Assembly: GCA_947471745.1 (NCBI GenBank) | Contig: CANJKZ010000768.1 | Location: 697,501-761,500 of the forward strand | DNA from: Closterium sp. Naga37s-1 | Taxonomy: Eukaryota; Streptophyta; Zygnematophyceae; Desmidiales; Closteriaceae | Direction: 5' to 3' | Length of the DNA stretch: 64,000 nucleotides | In this document: positions 59,160 through 64,000 of the stretch, one piece after another | How positions within the stretch are numbered: the first letter of the stretch is position 1 | How the letters are laid out: every line of letters starts with the position of its first letter | The notes under the pieces: model-generated | What the model was told of the DNA's origin: nothing | Database searches by the model: none | The model's input: only the letters and a program-made list of their open reading frames with translations | Translations under genes and position numbers: made by a program

Positions 59160-60574
59160 GCGGCATTAAACCTCTGTCAAAGACCCCCGTATGCCGGACA
59201 GACGGACTATACATTGTCACCCTGGAATTGGCCAGTGTAATACATTAGATGCTTTTGCGGGGGATCCCCAGACTATGACAGTGCTTTGAGACTGCCTGGA
59301 CATACATATGAGATGCCACCCCCTAACATACCCTGGCATGCCCTCGATTCTGGGTCACGCGAGCCTCCGAATTCTTTGTGGAGTATCCTGTTGTGCTTGC
59401 ATAGGGTTGCTAGTAACCTCGCCAGGATCGCGCGTCATTTTGTTCGAATCTCGCGGAATCTGCGGTTTCACTATCGTTCGACGAAGCACCACGAGCACTG
59501 TAAGACCATCCTACGGCTGCACTGTAAATTCGCGGTTTAGAATCCTCAGATTCTATTTCCGTTTATAGAAATTGTCTTGCGCGGAGACTCAGGCATTTCC
59601 CGTCATGTACGCTGCTCATGACGAAGAGGCAGCGATGCTGCAAGTCTAGCCATAGCCGCGCTCATGATCAGCTGGAATCAACGCGAACAATATCAACTCG
59701 GAATCTGAATCGCGGCAATCAGGAAGAAGGCAACGTAATCATTTGTGCCGGGGCTAATGGAATAGATTGTTGGTGGCTTGGCGTAGAAATGGATGCAACT
59801 CCGTGGTGCTATGCTCATTTAGCTAGTTCCCTAATGTGAGCTGTACGACATTCGTGAAATCAGGTCGCAACTATTACGAAGCACTGGTACTACACGTGCT
59901 TTCAGGAACGATTTGTTTTTTGTTAAGGTGAAAATTTCGTTCATCACTGGAGTTACAAACAACGTGATCAGGGTGTGTCACATAGGACGATCGATCGTCA
60001 TTGGTATTGTTTTTAGCGGGGTTAGCATAGACTATGAGAGTTTTGGATGCGATAAACGTTATTTCAGTGCAGTAGCAGATCGACCTATGAAGCACACCCC
60101 AATTGAACTCTTGAATGACAAGCACTACTTGTGAAACACACCTCCGAACATATTTGACTCGAATAACAAGAGCAGAGAGGGAGCAAGGAGTTGGAGTTGT
60201 ATATGGTAACCGAGCTGATAAAGTGGTTCGCGAATTCGTCATGAATCCCCCCAACAGCAGAGCCCTCAACTGGATGGAGGCACACACATGCAGCAAGCAG
60301 GCACGCCTAGGGGTTTTCGAACAGAGAACACAGCGAGCAGCACACCCGACAAGGATTGACCATGACACATCTGGATAAATCTAGGTGTTGAGATGGTTGA
60401 AAGTTGTATGTAGAGGATTCCTGGATGGTGCAACGGTGTGAAAGGCAGTAAGGTCAACCTCCAAGTTGGTTGATGAAGTGCCTTCTGGATCTGCATCTGT
60501 TCTGCTCTGTTCTTTGAATCTCCAGCCTTTCTACAAAACCCGTACTTAAATCATCTCAGCAGTCCTGATTAGTA
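59160..60574. other. Intergenic, no gene seen
   Basis: Only short overlapping frames without recognisable motifs on either strand. Confidence 0.45.
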
Positions 60575-62981
60575 ATGGCTGCTCGATGTTGCAGTATGGA
60601 GCGCGCGCGCATAAACTCTCTTCCGACTCACCTTCTCGTGAAAATGTTTTGGCAAACCAACCAGCCCATATTAGGCGAATCTGAAATTGACTCTTACTAT
60701 AAGTGCTTGAGTTCAAGGCCCAATTTCATCGGTGCATATCAGTCAGACTTTCGTCAAAAGAGCATCTCTCCCGTACAAGCGCCTCCTGCTTACGCAGATA
60801 CCGCGTGGAATCTCCTCATTGCTTCCGTCTGCCGTGACTGGCGTCGCCTCGCTCGGCGCCACGTCAGCAGCCTTTCGGTCCGAGAGGATCTCGCTGTCTC
60901 TCGCGAAGATCTCGCCAACGCCATCAGTTGTTTCCCGAATCTGACCCACCTCCACTTGAATGACGGCAGTGTGGAGACAGTTGACGACTCTCTCTTCGCT
61001 CACCTTGCCGCCTTTTGCCCTAAGCTCAAGACCTTGCACGTGGGATCCAAGATCAACCTATTTCACGATAATTGTAATGATTTCATTGAACCCCCAGTCT
61101 CTGAAAACCCGCATCCAATAACTGAAGCCGGATTGGATCGGTTCTTCAGACGGTGCATAGAAATCGAGCAGCTTTCGCTCTTCTGCCTTTACGATAACGT
61201 CGATCTGCCGCCTTCGTTCCTCCAACTAACGCACATACGTACCCTTGTACTAACAGACTCTCCTGTTTTAGAAGTTCCAGCTTTTGCCGGTTTCGGTTCT
61301 CTCTCCACTCTCGTCGTAGCCTCACGGGACCTCAGTACGCAGCAATTCTTAGGCCTCCGCCATCTCCCTAACCTCTCCAGTCTTTCTATATCCCATCAGA
61401 CCCTCCCGACTGTCGCTCTTTCTTCCCCACATCTACAGCTATCCAGTCTGACGTCGCTGCAAGTCAGTTGCCTCGGCCAATCATTGTACGAGTTGTTTCC
61501 TTCAGGCTCACCAGGAACCGATCTCCAACGGCTGGAAATTAGCTGGGGCAACCCTAGTGAGATTCTCCGCAGTGACATTGGAGATCTGATGCCGTGTCTG
61601 CGGGAGCTGAACCTTAACTTTTGCAGCCGCTTAACTGAGTTGCCAGAGGAATTCACCTCCCTCAAACGGTTGGAGAGCTTGCACATTGCTGCTTGCGACG
61701 CGTTTTCCTGCCTTCCAACAAACTTCGGCGGGTTTTCGGCTCTGAAATGGTTGAAGCTGAATACTCTGCCTCTCACAAACCTCCTTGATTCCCTTTGCTA
61801 GCTCACATCCCTGGAATTCCTCTCTCTCCTCGATTGCCAAGCGCTCCGCCAGCTACCAGCGGATTTTTGCTGCCTCAGTGCTCTTGAGACGTTTTATATT
61901 GGACACTCGCGGCTGTTGACGCTACCAGATGACATCGGAGGGCTCAGCAATCTGAAAACCCTACTCCTGGAAGAAACTTGTGAGGTGCAGCGTCTGCTCC
62001 CATCTTCCTTCACGCAGCTGTCTGCTCTGACACATCTTGAGCTTAATCACTCCAAGATTGGCGCTCTTCCTAATGACCTAGGGATGCTTAGTAACCTACA
62101 GCACCTGCATTTGAACTCCTGCCCGAATCTCTCAAGGCTTTCTTGTTCATTCTCAGGTCTCACTGGGTTGGAGATCCTAGTGATCTATAACTGCAATCGG
62201 CTTTCTTCAGTCCCAAGGCTGGATAGCTGCAAAAAACTGAAGCGCCTGGAACTGATTCATTGCACGGGGTTGGCCGAACCTCCTGCATCCCTCCCTCCCT
62301 CCCTGGAGATCCTAGCCATGCCGAGTTACCAGCAGGTCGTCCCGCGCTTCAATATGCCCAATTTTCCACATTTAAAGATTCTCACGCTCACTAAGGTGGA
62401 TGCTGGAAGTAGCCTGGCAGCAGCCATGGGTGCGTCTCGACTGAGGCAGCTGAATCTGGAGCTGGTGGACGAAGCTTAGGATCTCCCTCACCCTTTCCGC
62501 TCCTGTCGCACCTCCACACGTTGCTGATTTGGGGAGTTCCGAAGGATGATGCGTATACTAGGAAGCTGACAAGGCTCCCTGAATGCATTGGGTCGTCTTT
62601 GCCAGAGGGCTTCCAGCAAATCAAGAATTCATGTTTGCGGGAGCCTCCGGCAAGCGTGCGTGAGCTGCATTGTTTGACGTCATTGGAGATTATAACCTCC
62701 AGTATCCTACCATCTCTGATGGCATCGCTGCACTGACTCGACTACGCAAGCTGGAAATGCGCGGTTGCAAGGCCCTGCAGCACTTGCCTGCTTCCCTCAC
62801 CCGGCTCACATGCCTCCAGGACCTGGATGCTTCATACACCGGCATCCTCTCTCTCCCTTCCGGAGTTGGCCGACTGACCAGACTGAGGCGACTCAGTCTG
62901 AATCTCTGTGAGCATCTTAAAGCCCTACCGGAGGAAGTGACAGAGCTGAAGATGCTGCGCCACTTGGGTATTCACGAGTGA
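60575..62981 (+). pseudogene. F-box/LRR protein pseudogene
   Basis: The first 408 codons contain a split F-box-like start (INSLPTHLLVKMFW, then LIASVCRDWRRLARRH) and irregular LRRs (FPNLTHLHLND, CLRELNLNFCSRLTELPEEF). In the same frame, after TAG at 61799-61801, LRRs continue (SLEFLSLLDCQALRQLP, LSNLKTLLLEET, LTHLELNHSKIGALP) to a second TAG at 62477-62479. One or two frame shifts follow (near 62500 and 62700), with LRRs resuming to TGA at 62979-62981 (LTRLRKLEMRGCKALQHLP). F-box/LRR proteins normally select substrates for SCF ubiquitin ligases; this copy cannot make the full protein. It has no introns, unlike the receptor kinase. Confidence 0.8.
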
Positions 62982-63262
62982 AAGCGCTTGTTTGTACCTG
63001 ATGGCGTCTATAGGATGTATGGGCTGGAGATCAGCTTTGAAGCCCGTTCGTCAATGGAGTACGAAGATGCTTTGTTCTAGAGTTTGAAACGGACTTTGTC
63101 TAGAAGCTTTGTACCAGTTCCAAATTCTTTTGCTGCACTCTCCAAGGCATTGCTGTTGGCCATGCGTTTATGGTTGGCATAGGGGCATGGTACACTACAT
63201 AGTCTGCAACCATCGTACCATTAATCATTCAGCATGCAATGCATTATGCCATGAGATGACCC
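62982..63262. other. Short intergenic spacer
   Basis: Nothing recognised between the F-box/LRR pseudogene and the copia fragment. Confidence 0.4.
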
Positions 63263-64000
63263 TTAGAATGCAATAGACATGCAATTAACTCTTTTTTGCT
63301 TGGTGGCTGACCAGAGTGCGATGTATTCTGCTTCAGCTGAGGAGAGTGCAATTAACTCTTGTTTTCTTGACTGCCATGAGATGGGTCCGATAGGCTCGAG
63401 ACGGTAGATGTAGCAGGTGCGCGATCGCCTGTTGCCGGAGTCGCCGGCGTGGTCAGCATCCACGTAGCCGATTAGCTTGGGCGTCGTAGTTCCGGTTTTG
63501 TGATAGGTTAGGCCGATTGTCGGAGTACTGACGAGATAGTGAAGTGCGCAGTCGAGCTCCGCCATATGGTCCGCTTCAGGTTTCTTGAGATAGGGGCGAG
63601 TTGGCTTGCTGAGTATGATAGATCAGGTCGGCAGGTAACGGCTGCAAAGAGTTGACATCCCAACTTTCGCTGGTTGTCACGAGTGCCGGCGTGTTTGAGC
63701 AGAGCGGAGGTTTCCTTGCGATTTCCGTCAGTGCAGCGGTACGGTGTGGCGATGGCGGCTGGTGTTAGTCCGAAGCGCTTGGCGATGGTGTCGGCGTATT
63801 TTGCGGCACTGAGGTATATCGCGTTCTCTCCATCTTGTATGTTGAGTCCTAGGTACTGCGTGACTGTTGAGGAGACGGTGAGTGTGAGGTCCCGCTGCAG
63901 CTCCCCTTCGAACCAAGTCGTGATGCTTTTGGTTGAGCTGATGTAGAGCAAATCGTCCACGTAAACGATGAGTAGGATGTAGTCGGCGCCTTTCGTGAGT
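63263..64000 (-). pseudogene. Ty1/copia RT-RNase H fragment, runs off the window
   Basis: Minus-strand reading from the window edge gives DYILLIVYVDDLLYIS, the copia reverse-transcriptase catalytic motif. VTQYLGLNIQ, RPDLSYSASQLA and a frame shift near 63600 follow, then the RNase H part (LIGYVDADHAGD, SWQSRKQ, SSAEAEYIAL). It stops at 63263 just after SATKQ, earlier than a full RNase H. It differs from the young element at 33.5-40.3 kb, so it is a separate family. Confidence 0.85.

Noticed and set aside
48975-59240. CACTG...CAGTG termini enclosing the Plavaka-like gene and its divergent neighbour
   Set aside because: CACTG near 48982 and CAGTG near 59234 exist, but the adjoining bases do not form convincing inverted repeats and flanking triplets differ.
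33503-62479. UAG reassigned to glutamine in this organism
   Set aside because: The receptor kinase, copia gag-protease and copia RT frames (over 3,000 codons together) contain no internal TAG, and the Plavaka-like gene appears to end at TAG. The older copia also has TAA and TGA breaks. Pseudogene decay is simpler.

Overview
The window looks like nuclear DNA of a eukaryote from the green-plant (streptophyte) lineage. A plant-type leucine-rich-repeat receptor kinase is split into about 31 exons with GT-AG introns. There is also an F-box/LRR pseudogene, Ty1/copia and Ty3/gypsy retroelements primed by initiator-tRNA-like sites, several MITEs and very abundant tandem repeats. The combination would suit a charophyte alga (a zygnematophyte such as Closterium is my guess), but the species is inferred, not shown. 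There are no operons, CRISPR arrays or bacterial features.

Layout. 1-1.9 kb: non-coding DNA with a 325-bp MITE just upstream of the first gene. 1.9-23.3 kb (+): one large receptor-kinase gene. I traced 31 exons whose lengths add up to an exact reading frame (1,253 codons plus a TGA stop). Its introns hold a hAT-type MITE, several minisatellites, a long homopyrimidine tract and a 5.4-kb higher-order tandem repeat that separates the last two kinase exons. 23.4-30.4 kb: low-complexity intergenic DNA. 30.4-41.0 kb: a nest of transposons. It holds a decayed Ty3/gypsy integrase fragment, an old Ty1/copia fragment on the opposite strand, a young 6.77-kb Ty1/copia element (identical LTRs, perfect target duplication, no integrase) inserted into that fragment, and a 549-bp MITE. 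41-49 kb: a possible secreted or repeat-protein locus rich in Ala-Gln-Glu repeats, then low-complexity DNA. 49.2-59.2 kb: two divergently transcribed intron-containing genes. The minus-strand one is unrecognised; the plus-strand one is a Plavaka-like (EnSpm/CACTA superfamily) transposase, a group best known from fungi. 60.6-63.0 kb: an F-box/LRR pseudogene. 63.3-64.0 kb: a Ty1/copia RT-RNase H fragment running off the window.

Themes. A family of short perfect palindromes shares the arms TTTTGAG/CTCAAAA, while the four central bases vary and stay self-complementary; copies are scattered through introns and intergenic DNA. Premature stops in the decayed genes are predominantly TAG, in two repeat- or frame-supported cases at a Gln-like position, which suggests CAG-to-TAG decay. 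Genes and repeats here do not form one pathway; the window reads as one functional receptor gene in a transposon- and minisatellite-rich neighbourhood.
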